A DNA stretch of 61,466 nt from Bacteroides pyogenes DSM 20611 = JCM 6294 (GCF_000428105.1 NZ_ATZH01000029.1:1-61466), one strand, 5' to 3'. Numbered from the stretch's first letter, positions 6,091 to 14,694 are shown. Program-made: numbers and translations. The notes: a model not told the origin generated them from the sequence alone.

Positions 6091-7746
6091 ATGGAATCGG
6101 AGAAGTATAAGAAATTGTTGAATGAGGTTTTCGGACTTATGAAAGGTGAAAAGCTGGATGCTGCCTTGCAGGAGTTCAAGAGTGCTGCACGTGTAGATGC
6201 CGTGCAGGATTTGATGCGTTCAGCCATTATAAAATCTTCGATTTGCAAGTTTAACGGTACGCCTTATTATTTCAGCGGTCGGATATACGAAGAGATGGCA
6301 TGGGATGATTTTGGCAATCTGATATATGACTTGATGCGTAAATGCAACCTTCCTAACGGCGATTATTCCCGTGTGGAGGGAGTGTTGAAAGTCTGTAAGC
6401 GTGTAGTCTCCGGTAAGGCTTTAAAGCCCGATAACGCCATTGTGGTGTTCAATAACTGTGTGTTTGACATGAACGCCCGTCGTGCACATCCTTTCGACCG
6501 CCGTTGGGTGCAGACCACATCTGTACCTTATGATTATAATCCGAATGAGCATGTATTTCTCTGGAGTATGTTCTTGGATGAAGTTCTGCCGGACAGGACT
6601 ATGCAGAAAGTCTTGCAGGAGTTTCTTGGGAGCATTTTTGTTGACCGCAGTGTGGCGAAGATGGAAACGATGCTTGTCCTTCGGGGTTCCGGCTCCAATG
6701 GCAAGAGCGTCATTTTTGAGACGATAATGGGCATACTCGGTAGGGAGAATGTGAGTAACTTCGGCATAGGCGCATTGATTACCGGCAATGAGAGAAAAAA
6801 GAACATTGCCTTCATTAACGGTAAGCGGTTGAACTACTGCTCTGAAATACAGGCGTTGGAGTTTGGCAAGGACAGTGATGCGTTAAAGGCGCTTATCAGT
6901 GGTGAGCCTACCGAAGCCCGTCCTATCTATGGTGATAATTTCACGGCGTACAATATCCCCCTGCTTATGGCGAACGCTAATCAGATGCCTTACTTAAAAG
7001 ACTGGAGCTACGGGATGAGACGGCGTATCTGCATCATCCCCTTTGAGGTTGAGATACCCAAAGCCCGTCAGAAAAAGGAGCTTTCCCGTGACTTGGAAGC
7101 TGAATATCCGGCTATATTCAACTGGATATTGGAAGGCCGTGACCGTTTTATTGCCAACGGGTATAAGCTGACGGACAGCAAAGACCTTGAAACAGTCATG
7201 GACGAATATCAGTCGGAAAGCAGCACCGTGATGAAGTTCATGTACCAAATGAACTATATGTGCCGTTACGAGGATGTCGCCGACGTTGAACCCAAATGGA
7301 TGTCTTCTGCTGTTCTGTATCGAAGATACTCCAAATGGTGCAAGGATAATGACATAAAGGAGGAAAACATGACTGTGTTCGGCCGTATCCTTTCGGAAGC
7401 CGGGTATCGCAAGAAAAGAACCCCCAAAGGTCAGATGTATGGTTTGTATGGTTCGGCTTTGATAGAGAAGATCTATTATAAGAGCAGGGAAGATTTGCGT
7501 GGCACCTACAGGCAAAGAATCGCCAAACCCGTTTATAAGGACGGGAAACGGTATATCTACACGCTCGAGGGGCTTAGTTATTATCTCTCGGTAGGCGTTC
7601 ATACTGTCAGCCGCTTATTCCGGGAGAAGAAGCTGGAGGGGGCGTACCACAAGGAGAAAAGGACAACCGTTTTTGACTTGGACGCTGTGGAGAAGATTAT
7701 GAAACAATTAAAAAGACAACAAAATAATAAGATTGAAACACTTTAA
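6091..7746 (+). CDS. D5/P4-family phage helicase (SF3)
   Basis: 551 residues. Walker A GSGSNGKS (199-206), the downstream block RLNYCSEIQ and the arginine-rich segment GMRRRICIIPFE are the hallmarks of the D5 N-terminal plus SF3 helicase of P4/D5-type replication proteins. No primase (AEP) domain is visible at the N-terminus, so priming must come from elsewhere. The C-terminus (about 500-545) contains a second HTH-like segment, LSVGVHTVSRLFREKKLEG. It unwinds DNA as a ring hexamer, probably at the iteron region just upstream. Start and stop are tightly packed with neighbours. Confidence 0.88.
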   Translation: MESEKYKKLLNEVFGLMKGEKLDAALQEFKSAARVDAVQDLMRSAIIKSSICKFNGTPYYFSGRIYEEMAWDDFGNLIYDLMRKCNLPNGDYSRVEGVLKVCKRVVSGKALKPDNAIVVFNNCVFDMNARRAHPFDRRWVQTTSVPYDYNPNEHVFLWSMFLDEVLPDRTMQKVLQEFLGSIFVDRSVAKMETMLVLRGSGSNGKSVIFETIMGILGRENVSNFGIGALITGNERKKNIAFINGKRLNYCSEIQALEFGKDSDALKALISGEPTEARPIYGDNFTAYNIPLLMANANQMPYLKDWSYGMRRRICIIPFEVEIPKARQKKELSRDLEAEYPAIFNWILEGRDRFIANGYKLTDSKDLETVMDEYQSESSTVMKFMYQMNYMCRYEDVADVEPKWMSSAVLYRRYSKWCKDNDIKEENMTVFGRILSEAGYRKKRTPKGQMYGLYGSALIEKIYYKSREDLRGTYRQRIAKPVYKDGKRYIYTLEGLSYYLSVGVHTVSRLFREKKLEGAYHKEKRTTVFDLDAVEKIMKQLKRQQNNKIETL

Positions 7747-7757
7747 ACAAAAAACTT

Positions 7758-8165
7758 ATGAGTAAAAAAAAGGATGGCATTCAGGTGGGTAACTTTATTG
7801 TTACAAGGGATAGTGGCAGTGAGCACGACTGGATAGGTATTAAAGCCGTATCTGGCTTTTGGAGTATTCGTTTCCGGGATGACAACATGATGTTCGTCCG
7901 AATTAGGGAAATGGCTAACAAAAAAGAGTTCCATGAGTATTTGGAGGCGTGGATAAGGGTTTGTTACCTTATCAGCAACTCAACGCCGGATGTCCCGTTT
8001 TTAGAAGAGTTCTTTAAAAGCTATTCCGCTCTTTCCGAACGCTTACGGGCTTTGCAGAATCCCGTATCTCCCGAAAACGATGAAAAGGTGTTGGAGGAAG
8101 AAAGAATCATGAATAGCCTTAAGGAAGCCGTTAAAGAGGTAGGTGAGAATGAAGATGCCGACTGA
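7758..8165 (+). CDS. Hypothetical protein between helicase and head gene
   Basis: 135 residues, not recognised. The first 75 residues look like a beta-rich fold (VGNFIVTRDSG... WSIRFRDDNMMFVRIREM), followed by an acidic helical tail. Its end overlaps the next gene by 23 bp. Confidence 0.6.
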   Translation: MSKKKDGIQVGNFIVTRDSGSEHDWIGIKAVSGFWSIRFRDDNMMFVRIREMANKKEFHEYLEAWIRVCYLISNSTPDVPFLEEFFKSYSALSERLRALQNPVSPENDEKVLEEERIMNSLKEAVKEVGENEDAD

Positions 8166-8949
8166 CAAGGAGATTGAAGAAGCGAAAGAGTATCTGCGGC
8201 AGAGGTTGGATGCGGAACTTTCCATGCGTGCCAACCTCCAAGCAGTGCTGACCGAAGCTGCGAAACAGATTATAGACGTTTCATATCGATATAACATTTC
8301 CCCTAAGCTGTTCCGTTTTTCGGCAAACAGACAATTGCAGGAAGAAGTAGACGCTATTATTGCGTCTCTTCTTGAAGCAATCGAGGATTATGCCTGTACA
8401 TTGGCGGTGGCAACGCACGAAGAGAACAGGGATGCGATTGTAGCATACATAACACGAGAATCATACGGGAAAACCTTTAAACAACGGGCAAAGGAATATT
8501 CCGACCGTTTCTCAAAAGAGGTGGAAGCGGCTGTTGTCGCAGGGCTTTCGTTGAATGTTTCAAAGGAGAAGTTGCTTTCATCCATCAAGCAGTCCGTGAA
8601 AGCTCCATTGCTTAATGAGCATATACAGAAAGCTCTTTCAGAGGGGAATCCGATTATTTCAAGGCTTGGTATTCAAGAATCATATGGAGCGGGACGTACC
8701 GTAAGCTCTTGGACTGCGTTGTCCGATTTGACGGAGTACGCAGTGGCGGAAGGTTGGATGAAACACTTGGAACTGCATTCGAAAGCCAATGGGGTTGCCG
8801 GGTTCTTTGTCATGCGAGGTAGCTCTTATCCTTGCAGCATTTGCGATGATGAAGTAGGGTTTCACACGGAATGGTCGGAATTGCCGCCATATCACGGGCA
8901 TTGCAAATGTTTTGCTATCCCCGTCTCGGATGTATTTACTTTAATTTGA
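8143..8949 (+). CDS. Mu gpF-like minor head (head morphogenesis) protein
   Basis: 268 residues. A long helical N-terminal part is followed by the C-terminal signature of the phage Mu gpF family: SYPCSICDDEVG, then W..LPPYHGHCKCFAIPV near residues 225-260, with the paired cysteines and histidines. These proteins sit at the portal vertex and are needed for capsid assembly. Here the gene is upstream of a portal gene in reverse orientation instead of following it. Nearby Met codons at 8149 and 8155 are equally possible starts. Confidence 0.8.
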   Translation: MRMKMPTDKEIEEAKEYLRQRLDAELSMRANLQAVLTEAAKQIIDVSYRYNISPKLFRFSANRQLQEEVDAIIASLLEAIEDYACTLAVATHEENRDAIVAYITRESYGKTFKQRAKEYSDRFSKEVEAAVVAGLSLNVSKEKLLSSIKQSVKAPLLNEHIQKALSEGNPIISRLGIQESYGAGRTVSSWTALSDLTEYAVAEGWMKHLELHSKANGVAGFFVMRGSSYPCSICDDEVGFHTEWSELPPYHGHCKCFAIPVSDVFTLI

Positions 8950-8966
8950 ACTTTAATATCGGACAT

Positions 8967-9221
8967 ATGTTTGGACTATCATTAATCAGCACAAAGAAGC
9001 TCAATCATCTGGCATCGGAATGCAGTAAGCTGGCTATCGCCAATGTTGAGCTGTCAAAACAAAACACGATACAGGCTAAAACCATAATGGAGCTTACCGG
9101 AGAAATACGTGTGTTAAACTCTAAAATGCTACTGACTGAAAGCATCAACGATGACTTTCAAAAGAGGCTTAATCGAAAATACCCCCGAAAGCCCTATAAC
9201 AGGAAGTTACGCCGGAGATAG
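8967..9221 (+). CDS. Small coiled-coil protein
   Basis: 84 residues starting MFGLSLIS, chosen because the longer frame overlaps the head gene end. Residues 10-60 form a heptad-like coil (LASECSKLAIANVELSKQNT...) and the C-terminus is strongly basic (RKYPRKPYNRKLRRR), suggesting nucleic-acid or protein binding. Family not recognised. Confidence 0.55.
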   Translation: MFGLSLISTKKLNHLASECSKLAIANVELSKQNTIQAKTIMELTGEIRVLNSKMLLTESINDDFQKRLNRKYPRKPYNRKLRRR

Positions 9222-9269
9222 TCGATATGCTTGATTCGTTCATTACATTGGAATATGTATAGTAAAAGC

Positions 9270-9314
9270 AAAGAGGTTCATCCCAAACAAATTTTGAGAC
9301 AACCTCTTTTGTTG
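9270..9314. terminator. Bidirectional terminator
   Basis: AAAGAGGTT (9270-9278) pairs with AACCTCTTT (9301-9309) and is flanked by T- and A-rich sequence. It lies between the rightward gene ending at 9221 and the leftward lipoprotein gene, serving both. Confidence 0.65.
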
Positions 9315-9360
9315 TTATTTTGTATAATATCCGCATTATATATACATTCCAACCATTGCA

Positions 9361-9774
9361 TTACTTTTTAGTGTAATAAGTGGGAGTGTCAACGGCTTCA
9401 CCTTCCATGCTAAGGAAAGTCATTGTGTTATCTTTTATAGAAAAAGTAATTACTACCGTTTCTTTATCTTCCGTGTATCCTGACCATTCTCTTGACACAG
9501 AATTAAAATCTCGGCGTTTTTCCCAATTAATTGTCAGTTTACTGCCGTTAACGCTATAAGAGCCTACGTACTCCCTCATAGCCCCATTCCGTTTTAATGT
9601 GCTGTTGTCGGTAACAGAACCATTAGGTTTAAATGTAATTTCAGACGTTTCAAAGGCATCCGAAGTAGTCCAAGTTCCGACTATTGGGCTATTGACTACA
9701 TTATCATCATCCGATGAGCAAGCGGTGAATAGAACTATTGGCAGCATAGCCAATAAAAATAAAACATTTTTCAT
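9361..9774 (-). CDS. Lipoprotein moron with surface-export-like signal
   Basis: 137 residues. A signal peptide ends in the lipobox LFTAC with lipidation at C19, followed by SSDDD, an acidic stretch resembling the Bacteroides lipoprotein export signal that sends lipoproteins to the cell surface. The mature part (IVGTWTTSD... SYSVNGSKLTINW) resembles lipocalin-like Bacteroides lipoproteins. It is transcribed against the surrounding late genes from its own promoter-like element (9809-9840) and closed by the terminator at 9270, the layout of a moron expressed in lysogens. A role in superinfection exclusion or surface change is inferred. Confidence 0.8.
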   Translation of the reverse strand: MKNVLFLLAMLPIVLFTACSSDDDNVVNSPIVGTWTTSDAFETSEITFKPNGSVTDNSTLKRNGAMREYVGSYSVNGSKLTINWEKRRDFNSVSREWSGYTEDKETVVITFSIKDNTMTFLSMEGEAVDTPTYYTKK

Positions 9775-9808
9775 ACGAATGTGTTTTTAAGAAAATGAAA
9801 CAATGCAG

Positions 9809-9840
9809 CAAATATAGACACTTTCCAACTATTGCCCGAA
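9809..9840 (-). promoter_or_regulatory. Promoter-like element for the lipoprotein moron
   Basis: TATATTTG (9809-9816, minus strand) with an imperfect -33 TTCG (9837-9840) at a 20-bp spacer. Confidence 0.5.
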
Positions 9841-9854
9841 TTTTTCCACATTTA

Positions 9855-9886
9855 TTTCCGGAATATTGAAAAAAGATGTATATTTG
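9855..9886 (+). promoter_or_regulatory. Promoter of the antirepressor unit
   Basis: TATATTTG (9879-9886) with TTTC (9855-9858) at a 20-bp spacer. Transcription would start near 9893, at the first bases of the structured leader. It is divergent from the lipoprotein promoter. Confidence 0.55.
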
Positions 9887-9890
9887 CAGC

Positions 9891-10041
9891 GTTGAAACAT
9901 TACGAGGGCGATGTATAAGAGGCTCTCAATATATGAGGGCTATTTTTGTATAGTCGCATCGGATAAGAAATTAGATACTGGTGTTCGTACCCCTGTGTGT
10001 TAGCTGTAATGGCGCACAAACAACTCTCGTAGTGTTTCAAC
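9891..10041 (+). ncRNA. Multi-helix structured leader RNA upstream of antirepressor
   Basis: GTTGAAACATTACGAG (9891-9906) can pair with CTCGTAGTGTTTCAAC (10026-10041) with one G-U, closing a domain of about 150 nt. Inside are GCGA/TCGC with TATA/TATA, a GGCTCTCA/TGAGGGCT hairpin followed by a short T-run (9921-9947), and a TGTGTG/CGCACA hairpin. This is a closed multi-branch architecture such as cis-regulatory RNAs have. No known class was recognised. Pairing was read by eye; no energies were computed. Confidence 0.5.
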
Positions 10042-10076
10042 AGCAGGAAAGGCGGACACCTCTTATTTTTATAGTT

Positions 10077-10876
10077 ATGTTGAAAACTACGGAAACGAAC
10101 GTTACGACGTTCACCAGCGCACAATTCGGGGAGCTGCGCACCCATCAAGCGGTAAACGGTATTATATGGTTTTGCCTTGCCGATGTTGCGAATGCTTTGG
10201 GTTTAGAGCAGCAACGCGTTTGAAGTCAAGGTTAAATGAAAAGGGGGTTACTACTATTAAGACCCTTACAAAAGGCGGAATGCAGGAGCTTAACTTCATC
10301 GATGAGCCCAATCTTTACCGTTGTATTTTTCAATCTCGCAAGAAAGAAGCCGAGAAATTCCAAAGCTGGGTGTTTGAGGAAGTACTACCATCCATCCGTA
10401 AATCTGGCGGATACCTTGCCACTTCTCAAGAAGACACCCCTGAACTGATTATGGCTCGTGCTTTGCAAGTTGCTCAAATGACGATAGAAAAGCATCAGAT
10501 GCAGCTGCAAGCCGCCCAAAAGCAGATTGAGCTGCAAGACGAACAGATCAAGCAGTCCGCTCCTAAGGTCCAATATGTGGACAATGTTCTCCAATCGGTA
10601 AACACCTACACATCTACACAAATGGCGAAAGAGTTGGGCATGCGAGAAGCCGAACAGCTACACAAAACGCTCAAAGAAAGAGGAATCATGTTCAAACAGT
10701 CGGGGCAATGGCTTTTAACGGCAAAATATTGCGAGAAAGGATACACCAAGCCCCGTACAACAATATTCACTCGCTCGGACGGCTCGCAGGGGACTAATAC
10801 GATAACAGTATGGACTGAAAGAGGAAGAGCTTTTCTTCACAAGATATTTCCACAGAAAGGAGGATGCGCCGCATGA
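10077..10876 (+). pseudogene. Frameshifted Bro-N/KilAC-type antirepressor
   Basis: Translation from ATG 10077 gives a Bro-N start (TTFTSAQFGELRTHQ... WFCLADVANALGLEQQRV) that hits TGA at 10216. The rest of the domain continues without gap in the -1 frame (LKSRLNEKGVTTIKT... FQSWVFEEVLPSIRKSGGYL), followed by a coiled coil and a KilAC-like C-terminal domain. A single-base shift in the region CAACGCGTTTGAAG splits the gene. No canonical slippery heptamer is present, so a mutation or a sequencing error is more likely than programmed shifting. An intact relative is at 49620-50387. Confidence 0.75.
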
Positions 10877-11115
10877 AAAAAGAAATAGTACTCGATGCGA
10901 ACAATCCTTATGTGCGTGGTTTGATGAAAGCGATAAACGAATTTATTTTGGAAGAAACAGGCGGATGTATCTTCACCGAACGTAGATTGATGAAGAATAT
11001 AGATGAGTTGAAACGTGAGTTTGGAAACGAGCGAGATCGTATGGTTATATCAGGAAGCGTTCCTATGTTCAGCACACCGCGCCCGGATGATTTTGAAATA
11101 ATATTTGCATTTTGA
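10873..11115 (+). CDS. Small hypothetical protein
   Basis: 80 residues (MKKEIVLDANNPYVRGL...), not recognised. The start at 10873 overlaps the stop of the antirepressor frame as ATGA, indicating coupled translation. Confidence 0.6.
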   Translation: MKKEIVLDANNPYVRGLMKAINEFILEETGGCIFTERRLMKNIDELKREFGNERDRMVISGSVPMFSTPRPDDFEIIFAF

Positions 11116-11182
11116 CGCGATAGTAAAGGCGTCTAAAATGGCATGACGAGCATTCATATCAACATATATGTGTGTTGGATTA

Positions 11183-11215
11183 GAAGCGCGGGGCACCGAA
11201 CTGCTCCCGCGCTTC
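11183..11215. terminator. Bidirectional terminator between convergent units
   Basis: GAAGCGCGGG (11183-11192) pairs with CCCGCGCTTC (11206-11215) as a 10-bp GC-rich stem followed by GCTTTT. It lies between the rightward gene ending at 11115 and the leftward portal gene ending at 11233. Confidence 0.75.
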
Positions 11216-11232
11216 GCTTTTCGGGTAGTATA

Positions 11233-12729
11233 TTAATTTTCTCCTTCCTCTTTGCTTTTGTTTTTCTTGTTTTTCAGTTGATATAGCAAGTCCGATTGTT
11301 GCTGCTCCTTGTGTTCTCGAATGATGCGATCCCATTCATTGTTTTTCCCATACCCGGACTCTTCCGAACCCGTCTCCTTTGACAGGATGCCTGCGCCAAC
11401 CAGCTGTACCAAGTTCGATACCAATTCAGCGGCGTTTTGGTGAACGTATGGTACTATCCAAGAAAAGACATTCAGATTGATGAATTTAGTAAGCTGTCCC
11501 TTCTCGGTTCCGTACCCGTATAGAAACAAGCGTTTCATCTTATCAATAGATTCGTCAAACTCCTTGCTGTCGATTATGGCTTTTTCCAAAGATGGTGAAT
11601 AGATAAGTTTAATAGCCACACCCGGCAAATCTCCGGATTTCACTTCGGGAGGCATGACGACAAAGCTACCCATAAAAATCATTTTGAGCAATGTATTTAG
11701 TTGAAGCTCGAATGACTGTGCGGCTTCCGGGCGACTCATGAACCCCGCATCATCATCCTTACCCATAGTAATGGCTTTTACTGCGCCATACATGTCTCCC
11801 TGAATCTCGACATCGTCTCCTTTAAGCAGCATGATAGGGAAAGCGTATGCCATATTGTTCTGGCACAAATGGGAAATGGCCAGCTCGTACTTGTCGATAT
11901 TGTCTTGTGAGAAATTCCAGCAAGGCCCGTGTTTGTCCCGATAATATACAACCGGACATTCGGCAAACCCATGATCGTGTTCCTCAACCAATGTATACCC
12001 ATCAATACCGAAGTACTGTTTCACCTTATTGATTGTTCCGGTTATTCCTCTTTTATCTTGGCGGTAACGGTACATTTTCTTATCGTCCCACACTTCCACC
12101 CAAGAAATGACCTCCTTCCCCTCTTCGTCATAATCGCTGTATTTCCGAGCAAACAGTTTCATTCGTCCGGTTATGGAATCGTAGTGAGGATAAAGAGTGT
12201 CACCATTAAGATAGGAAAGGTTCTTGGTGAACACCTTGCCTTCATGCATGTAGAATACGATGGCTGCGTCTCCGGTTATTTTTACACTTTTGGCGAACTC
12301 GTAAAACGCAATCTCCATATTCTTGTCCAGCCATCCTTTTTGGTATTCCAGAAATGTTTTCCGTGAACTTTCGTCCACTTGCGAGTCTGTTAATTCATGA
12401 TGAATATCGTTTCCGCACAAGTGCACAAGCTGTTGAATGGTGATTATCATCTGAAAGGGGAAAGAAGCCCGGAATACCTTTTCTTGGAAGAACTGTTTCC
12501 TTTCTTCATCGTACTTTACTTTGTCAGGGTAAAAAAAACTTGAATTGATTTTATGCCCCGACGGATAAAACTCACGGATGAAATCGGCTTGTGAAACAAC
12601 CTGCCATATCAGCTTGTCGCCGCTGTTTGTGAACGATGCGTTTCTTAAATCGTTCGTCAATCTTCCTTGCAAGTACCCCTCTGGGGTAACCCTTGCAAAA
12701 GGCTTTTTAGTAAGAATCTCTGTTATCAT
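11233..12729 (-). CDS. Phage portal protein
   Basis: 498 residues, the size of SPP1/HK97-type portals. It lies directly downstream of the large terminase with a 4-bp overlap and reads as a portal: an N-terminal assembly region, a beta-rich wing with many aromatic residues (YLNGDTLYPHYD, GRMKLFARKYSD), and a long clip/stem region with GDLPGVAIKLIYSPSLEKA and a charged C-terminus. The portal ring forms the DNA entry vertex and docks the terminase. It is on the minus strand, opposite to the rest of the head genes. Confidence 0.8.
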   Translation of the reverse strand: MITEILTKKPFARVTPEGYLQGRLTNDLRNASFTNSGDKLIWQVVSQADFIREFYPSGHKINSSFFYPDKVKYDEERKQFFQEKVFRASFPFQMIITIQQLVHLCGNDIHHELTDSQVDESSRKTFLEYQKGWLDKNMEIAFYEFAKSVKITGDAAIVFYMHEGKVFTKNLSYLNGDTLYPHYDSITGRMKLFARKYSDYDEEGKEVISWVEVWDDKKMYRYRQDKRGITGTINKVKQYFGIDGYTLVEEHDHGFAECPVVYYRDKHGPCWNFSQDNIDKYELAISHLCQNNMAYAFPIMLLKGDDVEIQGDMYGAVKAITMGKDDDAGFMSRPEAAQSFELQLNTLLKMIFMGSFVVMPPEVKSGDLPGVAIKLIYSPSLEKAIIDSKEFDESIDKMKRLFLYGYGTEKGQLTKFINLNVFSWIVPYVHQNAAELVSNLVQLVGAGILSKETGSEESGYGKNNEWDRIIREHKEQQQSDLLYQLKNKKNKSKEEGEN

Positions 12730-14330
12730 ATCAATCCTAATCCTTTTATGTGTTTGCGTTTATGTTTAATTTCAAAAATCATCCGCATAAGCATAGCTTC
12801 TATGAAGTCCGGAGAGTGTCCGACCAATCGCTTCATCATAATTTTCTTGATGATTGTCCATCCGTTCCCATCGGATTCTTCCGCTTTGCGTATCGCCTTT
12901 CTTTCCTTGTCAAGAATCTGTCTAAGGGGAACGTTCTCGAACCCTTTCCCGGAGAATTTGCGTTCAAGCAGTGTGTTTTCGATGGATATTTCACGATTGA
13001 TTATTTTCTGTGCAAACATATATGCAGCCTGCGACTTCAAGTTGGCATAGATGTACTTGAATTTTTCTTCCACCGACTCTCTGTTGTTAAACGGCATGGC
13101 GTTTGGGAAGAATCCCTTGAATATCTGTCCGAGTCCGTTCAGGTCATAAGTGAAGTTCTCTTCTCTGACGTGCCACTCCTCCAATTTGGCTTTCACGGCA
13201 TAGATTGTCTTCTTACTGTCGAGCTTACACACGAATATGTCTCTGATGTGCCACCCTTCCCATAGAAATAGGACAAGGCTGTCTCCGCCGTCAAATGCCG
13301 CATCGCATGATGCCCGGCGTACCCCGTCTCCTATTTGGATGGAGTTGGAGTACATGGCTTCCATGTGAGCCATTTTTATTATATCGTCTCCTGCGGACTT
13401 ATACTTCCAGTTACCGTCAAGGTCACGTGCCCGTTGTTCTTCCGACTGATTGACAAGGTTTGCCAGATAGGTAGGGTCGGAGGACATCAGCTTTATATTG
13501 TCAGAGAGCTTTGCTTCGATAAAAGTAACCGATTTGATAAACAGCTCTTGCGGTGTGCCATATTGCTCATATTCCGGTCTCCAATAGGCATCTATGATGC
13601 TCTTGCATTGTTCATACACTTCCTCTCGCGTATCTCCCCAATATGTCCCGGATGGATCGTCTCCATCCATGAAGCAGTATCGGATAACGCCGTTGCGTTC
13701 CGGAATCGGAAGCCCGTCCTCACCAATCCACCACTCGATGAATTTGGCAACCCAACTGTCGGGGTCAGGGTTACATGTGCCTACGAATCGGTTTCGTATG
13801 TAAAAGGCGTTTCGGTTACAGGTGATAAGATATTTGAACTTGAGATAGTCCATGTGGGTTATCTCGTCTACGCCTATATACGCAAACTGTTTACCTTGAA
13901 ACCGTTTTTTGAAATCTTCAAATGAGTCTGCATGATAGTTGAACTTCAAGAACCCTCCCTTTTGAAAATTCCATCGCATGTCATTCTTGGATTTGTTGTA
14001 CTCACCGAAATCCTGATACAGTGTTAGTGAGGTTTCTATCATGTCGGAGAGGTCTTCAATTTCATGGCGAAGAAGAACTGCACGGAAATCTTTATTTTTT
14101 ATATCTTTCAACGCTTCCAGCAAAAGGGTGAACGTTTTACTTCCACCTCTCGAGCCTCCCCCTATGGTAATATCAGCCATAGACGAGAGTATATTCTCTT
14201 GCCCCCCGCTTTGCGCTATGATTTTATACGAGTTAGGACTTTTCTTGTCCGCATCTCTCAATGATTGGATATACTCATAGCCAAACGCCAAACCGTCATC
14301 ATCCGTTTTTATTCCACTATATTTCTCCAT
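12726..14330 (-). CDS. terL: Terminase large subunit
   Basis: 534 residues. The ATPase domain has Walker A GGGSRGGSKT (about 57-66) and Walker B YIGVDE (151-156) followed by ITHM. The NPDPDSWVAKF segment and the RNase-H-like nuclease start (CDAAFDGGDSL, around 350) complete the packaging motor. ATG 14330 is preferred over 14354 because 14354 lies inside a terminator-like hairpin whose T-run ends right at 14331. The gene is transcribed leftwards with the portal, divergent from the capsid operon. Confidence 0.92.
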   Translation of the reverse strand: MEKYSGIKTDDDGLAFGYEYIQSLRDADKKSPNSYKIIAQSGGQENILSSMADITIGGGSRGGSKTFTLLLEALKDIKNKDFRAVLLRHEIEDLSDMIETSLTLYQDFGEYNKSKNDMRWNFQKGGFLKFNYHADSFEDFKKRFQGKQFAYIGVDEITHMDYLKFKYLITCNRNAFYIRNRFVGTCNPDPDSWVAKFIEWWIGEDGLPIPERNGVIRYCFMDGDDPSGTYWGDTREEVYEQCKSIIDAYWRPEYEQYGTPQELFIKSVTFIEAKLSDNIKLMSSDPTYLANLVNQSEEQRARDLDGNWKYKSAGDDIIKMAHMEAMYSNSIQIGDGVRRASCDAAFDGGDSLVLFLWEGWHIRDIFVCKLDSKKTIYAVKAKLEEWHVREENFTYDLNGLGQIFKGFFPNAMPFNNRESVEEKFKYIYANLKSQAAYMFAQKIINREISIENTLLERKFSGKGFENVPLRQILDKERKAIRKAEESDGNGWTIIKKIMMKRLVGHSPDFIEAMLMRMIFEIKHKRKHIKGLGLI

Positions 14331-14375
14331 AAAAAGAAAAGCCGCTCCTCGCATAACCCATGCGAAAAACGGCTT
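14331..14375 (-). terminator. Terminator-like hairpin directly before terL
   Basis: On the minus strand AAGCCG (14375-14370), an inner CGCAT/ATGCG stem and CGGCTT (14344-14339) form a two-part hairpin followed by TTCTTTTT, and the next base is the terL ATG. It works as a gate on terL expression if the terminator is active. Confidence 0.65.
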
Positions 14376-14402
14376 ACAAGCTCTTATTCTATTATTACAC
14401 TA

Positions 14403-14410
14403 CAAAAATA
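14403..14410 (-). promoter_or_regulatory. -7 element of a leftward promoter for terL
   Basis: TATTTTTG on the minus strand fits TAnnTTTG; no clear -33 is present. An AATAGAAAATAAT sequence at 14440-14452, related to the motif at 5647 and 26976, lies upstream. The predicted leader is about 65 nt and ends in the hairpin at 14331-14375. Confidence 0.45.
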
Positions 14411-14463
14411 GACAATAATAGTATTCTTTTCTACTTTTTAATAGAAAATAATATTAAAAATGC

Positions 14464-14494
14464 TTTGATATAATAGATTTACTATATATATTTG
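14464..14494 (+). promoter_or_regulatory. Strong promoter for the capsid side
   Basis: TTTG (14464-14467), a 19-bp spacer and TATATTTG (14487-14494) match the consensus exactly, about 18 nt before the zinc-ribbon gene. Confidence 0.8.
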
Positions 14495-14511
14495 CAACGA
14501 AAACATTATGT

Positions 14512-14694
14512 ATGATAAAAGTTAACGCGGATAAGGACACAAACCAGCGGGAAGTATACAACAAAATGGTTTTATGCCCGATATGCGGGCAAAAGCTGAC
14601 AGACATAAGCTATGTGAATGGCGTTGTTATATTGAGAGTGAAGTGTCGCAGATGCAAGAACTATATAAGCGTGGATGTTATGGGTAAAAAGTAG
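14512..14694 (+). CDS. Com-like zinc-ribbon protein
   Basis: 60 residues with two CxxC pairs, CPIC (C22/C25) and CRRC (C45/C48), spaced as in the small zinc-finger Com proteins of Mu-like phages. Mu Com activates translation of mom; no mom gene is visible here, so this protein may act on another transcript. It is the only gene between the strong promoter at 14464 and the terminator at 14773, so it would be made whenever that promoter fires, before the capsid genes. Confidence 0.65.
   Translation: MIKVNADKDTNQREVYNKMVLCPICGQKLTDISYVNGVVILRVKCRRCKNYISVDVMGKK

Noticed and set aside
6994..7602. 202-residue open frame on the minus strand inside the helicase gene
   Set aside because: Complete overlap with a well-supported SF3 helicase; no domain pattern; typical antisense shadow.
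8871..8966. Longer start for the coiled-coil protein
   Set aside because: It overlaps the head-protein end in another frame with cysteine/aromatic-rich sequence unlike the rest.
12750..13925. Long plus-strand frames opposite terL
   Set aside because: Mirror frames of the terminase gene, which has clear Walker motifs.
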